Of a stretch of 64,000 nucleotides of DNA, positions 1 through 8,529 are shown piece by piece. The notes under the pieces were generated by a model. The model was not told where the DNA came from and did not search any database. It worked only from the letters and a program-made list of their open reading frames with translations. The DNA comes from Streptomyces sp. NBC_01429. GTDB lineage: Bacteria > Actinomycetota > Actinomycetes > Streptomycetales > Streptomycetaceae. The position numbers and the translations under genes were made by a program. The stretch spans positions 4,310,501 through 4,374,500 of the forward strand of contig NZ_CP109599.1 in the NCBI RefSeq assembly GCF_036231945.1, given 5' to 3'. Each line of letters opens with the position of its first letter. Position 1 is the first letter of the stretch.

Positions 1-5
1 TGACG

Positions 6-1025
6 GTGCGTAAGGCATGGGTGATCGTGTCCGCCGTCGGCGGGCTGGGGATGAGCTTCGTCGCCCTGCTCGTCATCGGCACCTATTCCGCCGCGGCCGG
101 CATGGCCGGGGGCGGCGGCGGGGCGGTGGCGCTGGCCAAGGGGGCGGTGCCCGCCGCGTACCAGCCGCTGGTGCAGAAGTGGGGCAACTACTGTCCCGCC
201 ATCAATCCGGCCCTCCTCGCCGCGCAGTTGTACCAGGAGAGCGGCTGGAACCCGACCGCGCAGAGCCCCGCCGACGCCAAGGGCATCGCGCAGTTCATCC
301 CCGGCACCTGGGAAGCGCACGCGATCGACGGGGACAACGACGGCGTCAAGGACATCTGGGACCCGGCCGACGCGATCCCCTCGGCGGCCTCGTACGACTG
401 TGAACTGGCCGGTTACGTCAAGGACGTGCCCGGGGACCCGGCCAGCAACATGCTGGCGGCCTACAACGCGGGGGCGTACGCCGTCATCAAGTACGGGGGC
501 GTGCCGCCGTACCGGGAGACGCAGAACTACGTCAAGGTCATCCGGACGCTGGAGAAGAGCTTCTCCCGGCCCGTCGGGCGGGTGGAGCCGTCCAAGCAGG
601 CCGCCGCCGCCATCTACTTCGCCCAGCAGAAGCTCGGCACGCCCTATCTGTGGGGCGGCAACGGCACGGCGGACCAGGGAGGCCGGTTCGACTGCTCCGG
701 GCTGACGCAGGCGGCGTACCGGACCGTGGACATCGAGCTGCCCCGGGTGGCCAACGACCAGTACAACGCGGGCGAGCATCCCTCGCGGGACGAACTGCTC
801 CCCGGTGATCTGGTCTTCTTCTCCGACGATCTGACCAATTCGCGCGCGATCCGGCACGTGGGGCTGTACGTCGGCGGCGGGTACATGATCAACGCTCCGT
901 ACACGGGGTCCGTGATCCGGTTCGACAAGATCGATACGCCGGACTACTTCGGGGCGACCCGCGTCACCGAGGACGGCGCGAAATCGCTCCCCACGACCCT
1001 GCCGGAAAACCGCCCCGAAGCCTGA
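6..1025 (+). CDS. Secreted lytic transglycosylase / NlpC-P60 peptidoglycan hydrolase
   Basis: This is a bifunctional wall hydrolase of 339 residues. An N-terminal hydrophobic segment (about residues 5-32) is a signal peptide or anchor. An SLT-type transglycosylase domain (about 55-185) follows, with the catalytic Glu in LYQESGW and the family motifs AKGIAQFIPGTW and MLAAYNAGA. The C-terminal NlpC/P60 domain (about 200-320) shows the catalytic Cys in FDCSGL and His in IRHVGLYVG. By family, the first domain cleaves the glycan strand and the second cleaves the peptide stem, outside the cell. The GTG start is close to the window edge, so an upstream start or regulatory leader cannot be excluded. 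A TGA occupies the first three bases of the window. Confidence 0.9.
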   Translation: MRKAWVIVSAVGGLGMSFVALLVIGTYSAAAGMAGGGGGAVALAKGAVPAAYQPLVQKWGNYCPAINPALLAAQLYQESGWNPTAQSPADAKGIAQFIPGTWEAHAIDGDNDGVKDIWDPADAIPSAASYDCELAGYVKDVPGDPASNMLAAYNAGAYAVIKYGGVPPYRETQNYVKVIRTLEKSFSRPVGRVEPSKQAAAAIYFAQQKLGTPYLWGGNGTADQGGRFDCSGLTQAAYRTVDIELPRVANDQYNAGEHPSRDELLPGDLVFFSDDLTNSRAIRHVGLYVGGGYMINAPYTGSVIRFDKIDTPDYFGATRVTEDGAKSLPTTLPENRPEA

Positions 1026-1318
1026 TCCAGGCCCTTCGGAGCGGCTGAACCGGAGGACGCGCGAAGTCGCGCCGCAGAGCCGAGTGGCCGGAACTCTTCG
1101 TCCGGCCGCCGCTCTGAGCTGCGACTATGTGTCACTCTTCGATAACGTCATGGTGATCATTCGGTAGCGAGTGGAACGTGGACGGCGTGTGGGCCGTTCC
1201 CTGGACGAGGGCTGCGGTACTGATCACGCAGCATGTTCCCCACCGGCCACGCGGGTTGGTGGAGGCCGCGCATACGTGATGTGCGGCGTGCGGGAGACAA
1301 GGCAAGGGGCCGCGGCAG

Positions 1319-2050
1319 ATGGCTGGACTCGTACTGGATGGGTCGAACCCCGATGTCAGCCTGCTCTATGACATCAACGGGCTGGCCAAGGACGCCCCCT
1401 CGTGGTTCGACCGCGCCATGGCGTTCACCGGCGAGTACGGGATCATGATCGGGCTGGTGCTCGTCGTGCTCGCGGCCTGGTGGAGCGTGCGCAGGGCCGG
1501 TTCGGCGGAGGATTCGGTCACCGCCGTCGCCGGGCTCCTCTGGGCGCCGCTGGCCGCCGGGGTCGCGCTGCTGATCAACATCCCGATCCGCGGTTTCGTG
1601 GAGCGTCCCCGGCCCTTCCTCGACCACAAGGGACTTGAGGTCCTGGTCACCGGCAAGACGGACTACTCGTTCGTCAGCGACCACGCCACCATGGCGATGG
1701 CCATCGCCGTCGGCGTCTTCGTCGCGCACCGCAGGCTCGGCATCGCCGCGATCGGGCTGGCGCTGCTCGAAGGTTTCTGCCGCGTCTACATGGGCGTCCA
1801 CTATCCGACCGATGTGATCGGCGGCTTCGCGCTCGGTACGGCGGTCGCCCTGCTGCTCACCCCCCTCGCGCTCGCCCTGCTGACGCCGCTCGTCTCCGCC
1901 GTAGCCCGTACGGACCGCCTCGGTCCGCTCGTACGGTCGCGGGCGGCGCGCGAGCGGGACCGTACGGAGTCCGGGGCCGCCGCGGTCGGCGGGACCCGGC
2001 CGCTGGGGATCCCCGAGCCGCGGCCCGACGACAACAACCTGGCCGCCTGA
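1319..2050 (+). CDS. PAP2-family membrane phosphatase
   Basis: This 243-residue integral membrane phosphatase has about five or six hydrophobic segments. Acid-phosphatase motifs are readable: RGFVERPRP (motif 1, with Arg at the usual Lys position), SFVSDHATM (motif 2, a variant of PSGH) and CRVYMGVHYPTDV (motif 3, with the catalytic His and its Asp partner). Relatives act on undecaprenyl pyrophosphate or lipid phosphates. The ATG has AAGGGG about 8 nt upstream. The C-terminal 60 residues are a charged, non-membrane tail. The substrate is inferred only from the family. No operon partner: the next gene is convergent. Confidence 0.85.
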   Translation: MAGLVLDGSNPDVSLLYDINGLAKDAPSWFDRAMAFTGEYGIMIGLVLVVLAAWWSVRRAGSAEDSVTAVAGLLWAPLAAGVALLINIPIRGFVERPRPFLDHKGLEVLVTGKTDYSFVSDHATMAMAIAVGVFVAHRRLGIAAIGLALLEGFCRVYMGVHYPTDVIGGFALGTAVALLLTPLALALLTPLVSAVARTDRLGPLVRSRAARERDRTESGAAAVGGTRPLGIPEPRPDDNNLAA

Positions 2051-2117
2051 CTCCTGGCCGCTCGACTCCTGGCCGCCCGACTCTTGACCGTCCGACTCCT
2101 GTCCGGCGGAACCGCTC

Positions 2118-2756
2118 TCAGCGCACCGCCGCCGCGCTGACCACGACGTTCGAGTCCCAGTGGCCGCGGGCGTCGATGATCCCGCCGCAGGTGATCAGCC
2201 GGAGCTGCGGGTCCGGCACCGGACCGTAGACCAGCTCCGTGGGGAACGCCCTGGTCGGGTACGTGTCCACGGACGTCACCCGGAACGGCACCCGCCGCCC
2301 GTCCCCCAGCTCCGCTTCGACCAGATCGCCGGGGCGCAGCCGGCCGAGCTTCGCGAAGACCGCGTTCTTGATGTCGTCCCGGCCGCCCACCACCGGCACG
2401 GTGCCCGGGTTGGCCGGGGCGTCGCGGTGGCCGACGAGCACGGCGGGGCCCGGCTCGCCGGGCCGGGGCCCGTGGGCGTACCAGCCGACCTCCATCGCGT
2501 GCCGGAAGCCCGGCGCGTCCAGGGTGCCGCCGTCGTCGAGGGCGAGCGGCAGCACGCCCGCGCTCACGCCGAGCGCCGGGATACGGAGCCGTACGGGCGC
2601 GGACGACGTGTCCGTGACCCGGACGACGCGGGGTTCGGCGGTGGCGCCGGTGCCGGCCGCCGACCGTCCTCCCGCCGGCCCTGACCCCGGTCCTGGCGGG
2701 AAGACGCGCAGGAGTACGGCGGCCACCACGCACAGGGCCGCCACGGCGAGGAGCAC
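2118..2756 (-). CDS. Class F-like sortase
   Basis: This 212-residue protein has an N-terminal membrane segment (about 2-18), then a linker and a sortase fold. The expected catalytic His is in AVLVGHRDA, the Cys is in LRLITCGG, and a conserved N-terminal strand reads PVRLRIPALGV. Sortases of this class in actinobacteria cleave and transfer surface proteins or carry out wall transpeptidation on the outer face of the membrane. The GTG start is chosen because no other start codon was found between it and the upstream stop, but the ribosome site is weak. It lies 47 bp downstream of a tail-anchored surface protein gene on the same strand, its likely operon partner or substrate. Confidence 0.82.
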   Translation of the reverse strand: MLLAVAALCVVAAVLLRVFPPGPGSGPAGGRSAAGTGATAEPRVVRVTDTSSAPVRLRIPALGVSAGVLPLALDDGGTLDAPGFRHAMEVGWYAHGPRPGEPGPAVLVGHRDAPANPGTVPVVGGRDDIKNAVFAKLGRLRPGDLVEAELGDGRRVPFRVTSVDTYPTRAFPTELVYGPVPDPQLRLITCGGIIDARGHWDSNVVVSAAAVR

Positions 2757-2803
2757 CTTGACCGCCGGTTCCGTCCGCCGTGGGGTGGCCGCCGGGCGGG
2801 CGG

Positions 2804-3415
2804 TCAGTGCTCCCCGCCCGTCGCGCGCCGCTGGAGGCGGCGTACCAGCAGGATCGTGCCGGCGGAGGCGGCGGCGGTGGTGCCGATGGCCAGGGCGAGT
2901 TCCGCCGCGGCCGACGGTCCGGCCGGGCCCGCCGGGCGCGGCGCCTCGACGACGGCCAGATGGTCGGCGCCTCCCCGGGCCGCGCCGGAGGGGGTGACCT
3001 TCAGGGCGCCGACGGCGGAGGGCGGCGCCGAGGTGGGCGCGGAGGCGTGCGGTGGTACGGGGGCGGGTACGGACGCGGACTTCGCCGGGGCGGTGCGCGC
3101 GGGCGGGCGGCTGTTCGTGCCCGCGCTCGCGTTCGCGCCGGCGCTCGTGCTCGCGCCGGTGCTCGTGCTCGCCCGTGGCGTGGCGGCGGTCGTCGGCGGG
3201 CGCGCCCTCGATGTCGACGACGCGGTCTCCGACGCCGACGCCGCTGCCGCCGCCCGCGCCGGCATCCGGCCCAGCTCCGCGTCGGTGAGCGCCGGTTCGC
3301 CCGGCACGCCCGGTGCGGCCGGCCGGTCCACGGCCATGGCCCCGCCGAGTGCGAGCAGGAGAACGGCGGCCACGACGAGTGCGGCTATCCGCGATCCGGG
3401 TCCGGTTCGTTGCAT
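2804..3415 (-). CDS. Secreted Ala/Ser/Thr/Pro-rich, tail-anchored surface protein
   Basis: The 203-residue product has an N-terminal signal or membrane segment (IAALVVAAVLLLALGGAMAV), a low-complexity Ala/Ser/Thr/Pro stalk (about 50-150) and a C-terminal hydrophobic segment followed by a basic tail (LLVRRLQRR). That layout is a sortase-like sorting region, although no LPxTG-type pentapeptide is clear near the tail. Its position just upstream of the sortase gene suggests the two work together on the cell surface. No enzymatic domain is visible. Homology was not tested. Confidence 0.7.
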   Translation of the reverse strand: MQRTGPGSRIAALVVAAVLLLALGGAMAVDRPAAPGVPGEPALTDAELGRMPARAAAAASASETASSTSRARPPTTAATPRASTSTGASTSAGANASAGTNSRPPARTAPAKSASVPAPVPPHASAPTSAPPSAVGALKVTPSGAARGGADHLAVVEAPRPAGPAGPSAAAELALAIGTTAAASAGTILLVRRLQRRATGGEH

Positions 3416-3555
3416 GGGTACGCCCTCGCGAGTCGGGTTCGGTGCCCCCCCTGCGGCTGTTGCTACCTACAGGCCACCGTCAGCCCGCCCGCACGGCCAC
3501 TTCGGTGCGCCGTACGGGCTATCGCGCACCGGAACCCGACCGGATCGGCCCGGCC

Positions 3556-5193
3556 CTACAGCGCCTGCGGGAAGTCGAACAGCCGGTCGGGGTCGTACCG
3601 CTTCTTCAGCCTGCTCAGCCGGTCGGCTGCCGGGCCGTAGTACGCCGAGCGCCAGTTGGTCAGCGTCGGGTCGATGTAGTTCTGGTACGCGGCGCCCGAC
3701 GCGTGCGCGCGCATCGATCCATGAGCGCTTTTCAGCCATGCCCGCTGGGCGGTTCCGGCGGCTCCGTGCGGCCAGGCCGCGACGTACTGCGCCAGCATCC
3801 GGGAACGCCGGTGGACGAAGGACGTGGCCAGCGGGTCCACCCGGTTGACGGCCCCGCCGAGCGCGGTGAGCGTGAGCGACCCCTCGCCGCCCGCTGACAC
3901 GGGCAGCAGGGTGAACCCCTCGGCCGCCGAGACCAGTGCGCGGATCCCGGCGGGGGAGAGCGACCGGTCGAAGAAGTCGGAGGCGGCGGCGTACGTCTCG
4001 CGCTTGAGCGCGCCCCGCGCGCTGCGGCCCGGTGTGCTGCCCGGCAGCCGGCACTGCTCCCGCGTGTAGCCGGAGCATCCCGCGTAGACGAGCATGGCCT
4101 CCTCGTAGCCGCGCTGCCGCAGCGATACGGAGGCGGCGTGGCCCGCGCGGTCGCCCAGCCGGTCGATGGCGTTGCGCAGCTCGGACTCGTCGCCCAGGCA
4201 GAAGGCGGAGACGGAGAGGGTGGGGGCGACACCGCCGGGCCCGCCGTCGAGATGGAGGGACGACCAGATCTCGTCGGGCTGGCCGGGGCCCCACTCCTGC
4301 CAGGCGGCGATCACGTCGGCGGCCTTCGACCACGGCCAGGTCAGATAGGCGGAGGTGGTGCCGGGCGCCGGGTGGGTGTCGAAGCGCAGCTCGGTGACGA
4401 CGCCGAAGTTGCCGTTCCCCGCGCCGCGCAGCGCCCAGAAGAGGTCCGTGTTCCGCCGCGCGTCGGCGGTCAGCCGTTTGCCGTCGGCCGTGATGAGGGT
4501 GGCGGAGGCGAGGCTGTCGCAGGTGAGGCCGTAGGCGCGGGAGGCGACTCCGTGGCCGCCGCCGAGGGTGAGCCCGGAGACGCCGACGGTGGGGCAGGAT
4601 CCGGCGGGGATCGTGCGGCCGTGGCGCGCGAGGGCGCGGTAGACGTCGGCGAGCTTGGCGCCCGCGCCGATGATGCCGTCCGAGGCCCGGCTCAGCGAGT
4701 CGAGCGCGGATATGTCGATGACGAGCCGTCCGTTGCCGCTGGACCAGCCGGCGTAGGAGTGGCCGCCGTTGCGGATCGAGACGGGGGTGGCGTGGGCGCG
4801 GGCGAAGGCGAGGCACTCCTTGATGTCGGATTCGCCGGACACGTAGGCGATGGCCGCGGGCTTCAGGCCGTCGAAGCGGGTGTTGTAGAGCCGGCGGGCC
4901 GCGTCGTACGTGGCGTCCTGCGGCCGGACGAGCCGGCCGTCGAGCCCGCGCGCCAGCGCGCTCCAGCCGGGTGCTCCGGCGGAGGCGCGGGGCGCGGGGA
5001 CGCGGCCGGTCGAGGCGGCGCTCGTGGCGCCCGCCGAGCCCCCGCCCGCCTTTCCGTCCGCGCCGCGCGTCGCGTCCGTTCCGCCGGAGGGCCTGTCGGT
5101 GGACCCGCCGGAGGATCCGGCCGAGCAGCCGGTGGCGACGGTCGTCGCGGCCAGTGCGGCGGCGGCGGCGGTGAGCAGCGTGCGCCGTTGCAT
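3556..5193 (-). CDS. Tat-type lipoprotein FAD-linked oxidase (BBE family)
   Basis: This is a 545-residue berberine-bridge-like flavoenzyme. The start is the ATG preceded by a clear AGGAGG; the same reading frame is open for a further 300 codons upstream, but that part looks like shadow coding. The N-terminus has twin arginines (QRRTLLTA) and a lipobox ending ATGCS, so it is predicted to be exported folded by Tat and lipid-anchored. The FAD_binding_4 domain has VSIRNGGHSYAG and GLTLGGGHGV. The C-terminus has the BBE-type NYIDP motif and YDPDRLFDFPQAL. The substrate is unknown; relatives oxidise sugars, alkaloid-like compounds or polyketides. Confidence 0.88.
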   Translation of the reverse strand: MQRRTLLTAAAAALAATTVATGCSAGSSGGSTDRPSGGTDATRGADGKAGGGSAGATSAASTGRVPAPRASAGAPGWSALARGLDGRLVRPQDATYDAARRLYNTRFDGLKPAAIAYVSGESDIKECLAFARAHATPVSIRNGGHSYAGWSSGNGRLVIDISALDSLSRASDGIIGAGAKLADVYRALARHGRTIPAGSCPTVGVSGLTLGGGHGVASRAYGLTCDSLASATLITADGKRLTADARRNTDLFWALRGAGNGNFGVVTELRFDTHPAPGTTSAYLTWPWSKAADVIAAWQEWGPGQPDEIWSSLHLDGGPGGVAPTLSVSAFCLGDESELRNAIDRLGDRAGHAASVSLRQRGYEEAMLVYAGCSGYTREQCRLPGSTPGRSARGALKRETYAAASDFFDRSLSPAGIRALVSAAEGFTLLPVSAGGEGSLTLTALGGAVNRVDPLATSFVHRRSRMLAQYVAAWPHGAAGTAQRAWLKSAHGSMRAHASGAAYQNYIDPTLTNWRSAYYGPAADRLSRLKKRYDPDRLFDFPQAL

Positions 5194-5336
5194 ACGACGG
5201 ACCTCCTGGGTGGCTGAGCCCGGGGCGCGGGTGCGGCGTCCCGTTGCTGTACGGGACGGGGCGCGTGCGGCTCCGGGTTCCACGAGGAGGACGTTGTTCG
5301 CGAGGAGGGCGATTTCGCGCGCTTTCGCGCGGCGGG

Positions 5337-5525
5337 CTACGTGCTCTCGGCGTGCGAGCCCGCGTCCGTGCGCGCGAGGTCGCGCGATCTTCGGGCGGGG
5401 CCCGACCAGCCGCAGGTGCAGCGCGCCAGACAGAACGAGCCGCGTTCGACCGTCGAGGTCAGGTGGGGCGGCGCGGTCCCGGGCGGCGTGGCGGTGGGGG
5501 GAACGGAGGTGTCTTGCTCGCACAC
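5337..5525 (-). CDS. Small Cys-rich conserved protein
   Basis: This is a 62-residue ORF starting GTG with GGTGGAGGT just upstream. The second half, GSFCLARCTCGWSGPARR followed by SRDLARTDA, resembles a short family I recall from many Streptomyces genomes, with a compact Cys-x3-Cys-x-Cys-Gly-Trp cluster that could bind zinc. It sits alone between the FAD oxidase and an LppX-like lipoprotein gene and accounts for most of the otherwise empty 5194-5665 interval. The function is unknown. Confidence 0.6.
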   Translation of the reverse strand: MCEQDTSVPPTATPPGTAPPHLTSTVERGSFCLARCTCGWSGPARRSRDLARTDAGSHAEST

Positions 5526-5665
5526 ACCTCCACCGTACCCGCGCGTAGCTGTCCGGTATCCGACGCTGTCGGGCGGGTTCGGCGTGACGGGGGGCGCGGG
5601 GCGTCGTTATCCGGTGCGGGTGCGGTTGGGACAAGCGGCGGTTGGGCGTTGGGGGTCGGCAGGCG

Positions 5666-6508
5666 ATGGTGGCGGGGCAGCACAGACGCGGAGGTGTGGC
5701 GTTCGCGGCCATGACCGTGGCCGGGGTCGTGGCCGCGGCCGCCGGATGCGCGGGCGGCGGCGGGAGCGGTGCCGGTGGCGCGGCGGGCGACGACCGGCCG
5801 GGGCGGAGCGCGGCGTCGGTGCGGACGGCGGCCGACGTGCTGATGGCGGCGGGGAGTTCGAAGGCCCGTACGTCGATGGAGATGGCGGCCGGCGGGACCC
5901 GGGTGACCATCAGGGGCGAGGGCGGGTACGACTTCGGGCGGCGGATGGGGCGGCTCCGTCTCGTGCTGCCCAAGGACCCCTCGGGCGCGGACGAGCACCG
6001 GCCCATCACCGAACTGCTGGCGCCCGACACGCTGTACATGAAGAACCGCGGCGCCGGGGTGCCGGACGACAAGTGGGTCAGGGTCGACTCGACCACCCTG
6101 GACGACGGCAATCTCGTCACGGGCGGCGCGACGGATCCGCTGACCGCCGCCGAGCTGCTGCGTACCGCGACGGAGGTGACCTTCGTCGCTGAGCAGGACC
6201 TCGCCGGGACCCGGGTGTGGCACTACCGGGGCGTCGCGGACATCGGGCGGGCCGCGCGGACGGCCTCGCCGTTCGCGCGCGGGGCGCTGGCGGCGGCGGC
6301 GAAAGGGTTCGCCAAGGAAGCGGTGCCGTTCGACGCGTATCTGGACGAGGCCGGGCGGCTGCGCAAGGTGCGCCACCGGTTCAGCTACGTCAACCAGGGG
6401 CGTACGGTCGCTGTGTCGTCGACCACCCTGCTGTACGCCTTCGGGGAGCCGGTCACCCTCACGCTTCCCCCGAAGGACGACATCTACGACGGCGAGATCG
6501 GGACCTGA
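5666..6508 (+). CDS. LppX/LprG-like lipoprotein
   Basis: This 280-residue lipoprotein has a signal peptide ending in a lipobox (AAAAGC, Cys near residue 28). The body has the pattern of the LppX_LprAFG family: repeated amphipathic strands (TSMEMAAGG, MKNRGAGVPDDKWVRVD) and a late FDAYLDEAGRLRKVRHRF segment. Relatives bind lipids or glycolipids between membrane and wall. The ATG is chosen because it directly precedes the signal peptide; an in-frame TTG eight codons upstream is possible. Confidence 0.78.
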   Translation: MVAGQHRRGGVAFAAMTVAGVVAAAAGCAGGGGSGAGGAAGDDRPGRSAASVRTAADVLMAAGSSKARTSMEMAAGGTRVTIRGEGGYDFGRRMGRLRLVLPKDPSGADEHRPITELLAPDTLYMKNRGAGVPDDKWVRVDSTTLDDGNLVTGGATDPLTAAELLRTATEVTFVAEQDLAGTRVWHYRGVADIGRAARTASPFARGALAAAAKGFAKEAVPFDAYLDEAGRLRKVRHRFSYVNQGRTVAVSSTTLLYAFGEPVTLTLPPKDDIYDGEIGT

Positions 6509-6634
6509 AGCTCCACGGACGGGGTTCCGTAACCGTCGAGGACCAAGCCGGAAATGGTCCGGACGTGCCATGCGCGGTGTGTATCAGGCTCCCTACGCTA
6601 GGAAGTCGAGACCGGCAGGAAGAGGTGACAGCAC

Positions 6635-6865
6635 GTGGCCCCCTCGCGCACGCCCACAGTCCACGACCACGTGGCCCTCGCCGAGATCGAGTGGTGCGGG
6701 GAGCTGATGATCGCCGCGTCGGCCACCGACGGGGACCGGCTCAGCCCGGACCGTATCGACGAGGTGCTGAACGTACGGCGCGAGCGCTCCGCACCGTCCC
6801 CGTGCCCCCATCAGCCGTCCCGGTCCGCCCGTCGGCGGGAGCCCTGCGGGGGCGGCGGTGAGTGA
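6635..6865 (+). CDS. Small conserved hypothetical protein
   Basis: This 76-residue ORF starts GTG with GGAAGAGGTGAC upstream. The conserved-looking core is ALAEIEWCGELMIAASA followed by DRLSPDRIDEVLNV, a pattern I associate with a short Streptomyces family of unknown role. The Arg/Pro-rich C-terminal third looks degenerate. Its 3' end overlaps the convergent TetR gene by 55 bp, so its true stop or length may have been altered. Confidence 0.6.
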   Translation: MAPSRTPTVHDHVALAEIEWCGELMIAASATDGDRLSPDRIDEVLNVRRERSAPSPCPHQPSRSARRREPCGGGGE

Positions 6866-7626
6866 GGTGACGGCGAGTGAGCCGGCGGCGCGTGAGGTGA
6901 CGGCGCGGTGGTCCGGTCCTGGCGGCCGGCCCCGTCGCCGTCAGCGTCGTCGCCGCCGCTGCCACCGTCGTCCCCGTCCTGCGCCCGGCGGTCCGCGGTC
7001 CGGGGCGGTCCGGCCGTGAAGTAGCGGGTGAGCATCGCGACGAGTTCCCTCTCCATCCCGGGGATGTCGATGGGGTCGGGCGCGGCGATGAGCTGGTGGA
7101 CGGTGAGTTCGACCGTGGACACGGCGAGCCGCGCGGCGATGTACGGGTCGTCGACCCGGACCTCCGGGTGGGTCCTGAGCAGCTCGTGCACCTGGGCGAC
7201 GCGCGCCCGCTCGTGCCGGGAGACCTTCTCGATCAGCTCGGGTGACCGCGGCGCCTGCTCGAACATGACGCGCAGCAGCTGCGGGTCGTCGAGGTGGTTC
7301 GCGATCGCGGCGCGTACGTGGACGCGGACGATCTCTTCGAGGGGGCCGGCGAACCCGCCGTCCTGACCGCTGAGGGCGGTGACCATCCCGGAGTCGAGGT
7401 GCCGGGTCAGCAGCTCCACGAGGATCGCGTCCTTGTTCGGGTAGTACTGGTAGAGCGAGCCGATCGAGATCCGTGCCTGCTCCGCGATCCGGTTGGTGGT
7501 CCCCGCGGCATAGCCGTACTCGGCGAAAACGTGAGCCGCCGCGGTGAGGATGCGCTGCCTGGTGAGTTCGGCCCGGGCCTGGCGTGGCTCTTTACGTGGC
7601 TGAAGGCGGCGACGGCCCGATGTCAT
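6811..7626 (-). CDS. TetR-family transcriptional regulator
   Basis: This 271-residue repressor has a typical N-terminal HTH (about residues 22-68: ILTAAAHVFAEYGYAAGT, then ISIGSLYQYYPNKD) and a TetR ligand-binding region. The last 60 residues are low-complexity (Asp/Gly, then Pro/Ser/His) and probably disordered. The ATG follows AGGAGGTGCC. It is divergent from the flavoprotein/reductase operon starting at 7764, with a perfect palindrome in the shared intergenic region. It therefore probably represses that operon and itself. Confidence 0.88.
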   Translation of the reverse strand: MTSGRRRLQPRKEPRQARAELTRQRILTAAAHVFAEYGYAAGTTNRIAEQARISIGSLYQYYPNKDAILVELLTRHLDSGMVTALSGQDGGFAGPLEEIVRVHVRAAIANHLDDPQLLRVMFEQAPRSPELIEKVSRHERARVAQVHELLRTHPEVRVDDPYIAARLAVSTVELTVHQLIAAPDPIDIPGMERELVAMLTRYFTAGPPRTADRRAQDGDDGGSGGDDADGDGAGRQDRTTAPSPHAPPAHSPSPHSPPPPQGSRRRADRDG

Positions 7627-7669
7627 GGCACCTCCTGGACAGTCCCGCGAAAGCGAGTGGCGCGGGACC

Positions 7670-7683
7670 TGAGTAATTACTCA
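7670..7683. promoter_or_regulatory. Probable TetR operator
   Basis: TGAGTAATTACTCA is a perfect 14-bp palindrome in the 137-bp gap between the divergent TetR gene and the redox operon. It is markedly AT-rich against the surrounding GC. Size and position fit a TetR dimer site; binding is inferred. Confidence 0.65.
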
Positions 7684-7763
7684 CAATACTGTCATGAGCT
7701 GCGGCGCAGCGGTGCGGTAGAGCCGCGGGCCGGAGCCCCGACACGCCCTTGTGAGGAGTCTTC

Positions 7764-8396
7764 GTGACGACACATGCAGGCACGCGTCCCCGGCGGGTGC
7801 CGCCGGCCGAGGTCCGCGCCCGGCTCGGGGAACCCGAGCCCATGACCAAGGCCAAGATCTTCGACCACATCGACGAGCAGTGCCGCCGTTTCATCGCGCA
7901 CTCCCCTTTTCTGGCGATGGCCACGGCGGACGCGGCGGGGCGCGCGGACAGTTCGCCCCGTGGCGACTACCCGGGGTTCGTGAAGGTCCTGGACGAACGG
8001 ACCCTGGCGATTCCCGACCGCCCCGGCAACAAGATCGCGGATACCTTCCGCAATCTCGCGGAGAACGACGGGATCGGGCTCCTCTTCCTGATCCCCGGGG
8101 TGCGGGAGACGCTGCGGGTCAACGGCTCGGCCTATCCCACCGATGAACCCGAGGTGCTGGCCCGGATGCGGACCGAGGCCAGGGAGCCGGAGCTGGCGAT
8201 CGTCGTCGAGGTGGCGGAGGTCTACCCGCACTGCGGCCGCGCGCTCATCCGCTCCCGGCTGTGGGACCCCGCGAGCCAGGCTCTCGCCCAGGAGATCCCG
8301 TCGGCCGGCGAGTTCGCCGTCGCCATGCTCGGGCTCGACATCCCGGCGGAGGCGATCGACCGGGGTCTCGACGAGGCGTACCGGAAGCTCTTCTGA
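7764..8396 (+). CDS. Pyridoxamine 5'-phosphate oxidase-like FMN flavoprotein (MSMEG_1061-type)
   Basis: This 210-residue protein is a split-barrel flavoprotein. Recognisable parts are FLAMATADAAGRADSSPRGD (FMN-site strand and loop), LAIPDRPGNKIADTFRNL and IGLLFLIPGVRETLRVNG, all typical of this PPOX subfamily. It is the first gene of a likely operon with two flavin reductases and is divergent from a TetR repressor. The substrate is unknown; the family members I know of bind FMN and may act on small electrophiles or antibiotics. Confidence 0.85.
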   Translation: MTTHAGTRPRRVPPAEVRARLGEPEPMTKAKIFDHIDEQCRRFIAHSPFLAMATADAAGRADSSPRGDYPGFVKVLDERTLAIPDRPGNKIADTFRNLAENDGIGLLFLIPGVRETLRVNGSAYPTDEPEVLARMRTEAREPELAIVVEVAEVYPHCGRALIRSRLWDPASQALAQEIPSAGEFAVAMLGLDIPAEAIDRGLDEAYRKLF

Positions 8397-8443
8397 CCAG
8401 GCCAGGTCATGGAGGGGGGGAATCGCCGGTGACGCCGCGGATG

Positions 8444-8497
8444 AAGGCACGGAAGGCACGGAAGGCACGGAAGCCATGGAAGTCACGGAAGTCATGG
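8444..8497 (+). repeat. Six 9-bp tandem repeats
   Basis: Three exact copies of AAGGCACGG are followed by the variants AAGCCATGG, AAGTCACGG and AAGTCATGG, all in register. They lie between the flavoprotein gene and the next start codon. They create several ATG codons in the downstream frame, which makes over-extension of the following gene likely. Confidence 0.8.
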
Positions 8498-8529
8498 GCG
8501 AAGTCGCGGGTGGAAGCGTGGGGGAGAGC

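Noticed and set aside
1026..1318. Riboswitch or small RNA between the NlpC/P60 and PAP2 genes
   Set aside because: No convincing conserved structure or long hairpin was found; only short GC-rich pairing.
5194..6120. N-terminal extension of the FAD oxidase frame
   Set aside because: It runs through a gap and opposite a lipoprotein gene. The downstream ATG has a strong AGGAGG and begins a clear signal peptide.
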